DNA of 64,000 nucleotides. Source: Sinorhizobium meliloti 4H41 (GTDB lineage Bacteria > Pseudomonadota > Alphaproteobacteria > Rhizobiales > Rhizobiaceae). The DNA is taken from positions 99,433 to 163,432 of the forward strand of contig NZ_AQWP01000014.1 of the NCBI RefSeq assembly GCF_000375585.1. Direction: 5' to 3'. Below are positions 62,292 to 64,000 of this stretch, piece after piece. How positions within the stretch are numbered: the stretch's first letter is position 1; each line of letters begins with the position of its first letter. The translations under genes and the position numbers were made by a program. A model generated the notes under the pieces. It did no database searches and was not told the origin of the DNA. It saw only the letters and a list, made by a program, of their open reading frames with translations.

Positions 62292-64000
62292 TTGTCCATT
62301 TCCAAGATCCTTGTTGCCAACCGTTCCGAAATCGCCATCCGCGTCTTCCGCGCGGCCAATGAGCTGGGGCTTAAAACGGTCGCGATATGGGCTGAGGAGG
62401 ATAAGCTGGCGCTGCACCGCTTCAAGGCGGACGAGAGTTATCAGGTCGGACGCGGGCCGCACCTTCCCCGCGACCTCGGGCCGATCGAGAGCTACCTGTC
62501 GATCGACGAGGTGATCCGCGTCGCCAAACTGTCCGGCGCCGACGCCATACACCCGGGCTATGGGCTGCTCTCCGAAAGCCCGGAATTCGCCGAGGCCTGT
62601 GCCGCAAACGGCATCACCTTCATCGGCCCCAAGCCGGAGACGATGCGCCAGCTCGGCAACAAGGTCGCGGCCCGCAACCTGGCGATCTCGATCGGCGTTC
62701 CGGTCGTACCGGCGACCGAGCCTCTGCCGGACGATCCGGAAGAGATCAAGCGACTGGCCGAGGAGATCGGCTATCCGGTCATGCTCAAGGCGTCCTGGGG
62801 CGGCGGCGGCCGGGGCATGCGGGCGATCCGCGACCCCAAGGACCTGATCCGCGAGGTGACCGAGGCCAAGCGCGAGGCCAAGGCCGCCTTCGGCAAGGAC
62901 GAGGTCTATCTCGAAAAGCTGGTCGAGCGTGCCCGGCACGTCGAAAGCCAGGTCCTCGGCGACACGCATGGCAACGTCGTCCATCTTTTCGAGCGCGACT
63001 GCTCGATCCAGCGTCGCAACCAGAAGGTCGTGGAGCGGGCGCCGGCGCCCTATCTCGATGATGCGCAGCGCCAGGAACTCGCGGATTATTCGCTGAAGAT
63101 CGCCCGGGCGACCAACTATATCGGCGCCGGCACCGTCGAGTATCTGATGGATTCCGACACCGGCAAGATCTACTTCATCGAGGTCAATCCGCGCATCCAG
63201 GTCGAGCATACGGTCACCGAGGTCGTAACCGGCATCGACATCGTCAAGGCGCAGATCCACATTCTCGACGGCTTCGCCATCGGTGCGCCGGAATCGGGCG
63301 TGCCGCGCCAGGAGGACATCCGCCTCAACGGCCATGCGCTGCAGTGCCGCATCACCACGGAAGACCCGGAGCAGAACTTCATTCCGGATTATGGCCGCAT
63401 CACCGCCTATCGCGGCGCCACCGGCTTCGGCATCCGCCTCGACGGCGGCACGGCCTATTCCGGGGCGGTGATCACCCGTTACTACGATCCGCTGCTCGAG
63501 AAGGTCACCGCCTGGGCGCCGAACCCGGGCGAAGCGATCCAGCGGATGATCCGTGCTCTGAGAGAATTCCGCATCCGCGGCGTGGCGACCAACCTCACCT
63601 TCCTCGAGGCTATCATCAGCCACCCGAAGTTCCAGGATAACAGCTATACGACGCGCTTCATCGACACGACGCCGGAATTGTTCCAGCAGGTCAAGCGCCA
63701 GGACCGCGCCACCAAGCTTCTCACCTACCTCGCCGACGTCACCGTCAACGGCCATCCCGAAGTCAAGGGCCGGCCGAAGCCCTCCGACGATATCGCCGCG
63801 CCCGTCGTGCCGTTCATCGGCGGCGAGGTGAAGCCCGGTACGAAGCAGCGCCTCGATCAGCTCGGCCCGAAAAAATTCGCCGAATGGGTCAAGGCTCAGC
63901 CGGAGGTGCTGATCACCGACACGACGATGCGCGACGGCCACCAGTCGCTGCTCGCCACCCGCATGCGCACCTACGATATCGCCCGCATCGCCGGCACCTA
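62292..64000 (+). CDS. pyc: Pyruvate carboxylase, 3' part outside the window
   Basis: First 569 codons of the biotin enzyme that carboxylates pyruvate to oxaloacetate, an anaplerotic step. Start is TTG (62292-62294) with GAGGAG seven bases upstream; the product begins MSISKILVANRSEIAIRVFR as in other rhizobial Pyc. The biotin carboxylase domain fills about residues 1-460: ATP-grasp loop KASWGGGGRGMR, then EVNPRIQVEHTVTEVVTG. The carboxyltransferase domain starts with DTTMRDGHQSLLATRMRTYD (metal-binding D543). The reading frame is open at the right edge; the biotin-carrier end should follow. Known rhizobial Pyc is about 1150 residues, so half is visible. Confidence 0.97.
   Translation, partial: MSISKILVANRSEIAIRVFRAANELGLKTVAIWAEEDKLALHRFKADESYQVGRGPHLPRDLGPIESYLSIDEVIRVAKLSGADAIHPGYGLLSESPEFAEACAANGITFIGPKPETMRQLGNKVAARNLAISIGVPVVPATEPLPDDPEEIKRLAEEIGYPVMLKASWGGGGRGMRAIRDPKDLIREVTEAKREAKAAFGKDEVYLEKLVERARHVESQVLGDTHGNVVHLFERDCSIQRRNQKVVERAPAPYLDDAQRQELADYSLKIARATNYIGAGTVEYLMDSDTGKIYFIEVNPRIQVEHTVTEVVTGIDIVKAQIHILDGFAIGAPESGVPRQEDIRLNGHALQCRITTEDPEQNFIPDYGRITAYRGATGFGIRLDGGTAYSGAVITRYYDPLLEKVTAWAPNPGEAIQRMIRALREFRIRGVATNLTFLEAIISHPKFQDNSYTTRFIDTTPELFQQVKRQDRATKLLTYLADVTVNGHPEVKGRPKPSDDIAAPVVPFIGGEVKPGTKQRLDQLGPKKFAEWVKAQPEVLITDTTMRDGHQSLLATRMRTYDIARIAGT

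Overview
The window is a gene-dense, GC-rich chromosomal segment of an alphaproteobacterium of the Rhizobiaceae, almost certainly Sinorhizobium/Ensifer. The evidence is a full-length cyclic beta-1,2-glucan synthase NdvB and glucan exporter NdvA, a large NAD-dependent glutamate dehydrogenase, a reductase that reads like the 1,5-anhydro-D-fructose reductase described from Sinorhizobium morelense, and rhizobial mosaic palindromes of the RIME type. The window starts inside rsmB and ends inside pyc. I saw no rRNA, tRNA, CRISPR array, transposase or prophage gene.

Layout. 1-20 kb is mostly core chromosome: rsmB (5' end missing), a heparinase II/III-family protein, purH, a RIME element, an MFS carrier, NAD-glutamate dehydrogenase, pyridoxal kinase, beta-carbonic anhydrase, an MltB-type lytic transglycosylase, asd, an MHS-family carrier with a large soluble insertion, a PAP2 phosphatase and leuB. 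An M3 oligopeptidase follows at 20-22 kb.

22.4-39.9 kb is an accessory catabolic block. A divergent promoter region carries two LacI-type operators, each lying in the spacer of a promoter. Leftward it drives a DUF993 (dihydrodipicolinate-synthase-like) gene. Rightward it drives lacI, the anhydrofructose-reductase-like gene, a CoA-transferase, an enoyl-CoA hydratase and an aldehyde dehydrogenase, with overlapping stops and starts. Next come a CUT1-type sugar ABC transporter, a GMC oxidoreductase and an SDR, then a second GMC oxidoreductase and a glycerate 2-kinase. The mix of sugar uptake, keto-sugar redox and CoA-thioester enzymes has no textbook pathway I can name. It is the best candidate here for an undescribed catabolic system. 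Three copies of a mosaic palindromic element lie in or at the edge of this block.

39.9-42 kb holds an omega-amino-acid:pyruvate aminotransferase with a divergent XRE-cupin regulator. 42-48.7 kb is a coherent lysine/2-aminoadipate degradation set: an antiquitin-type aldehyde dehydrogenase, an aminotransferase, an HglS-type 2-oxoadipate dioxygenase/decarboxylase and a D-2-hydroxyglutarate dehydrogenase, with a divergent LysR regulator. Together they would take aminoadipate semialdehyde to 2-oxoglutarate.

49-61 kb is the cyclic glucan locus: ndvB (synthesis), an OpgC-like membrane acyltransferase (probable glucan decoration) and ndvA (export, opposite strand). The end holds an orphan LuxR-type regulator with a lux-box-like dyad upstream, then the first half of pyruvate carboxylase, read from a TTG start.

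Gene starts were chosen from Shine-Dalgarno sequences, overlaps with upstream stops and remembered family N-termini. No alignment or database search was run.
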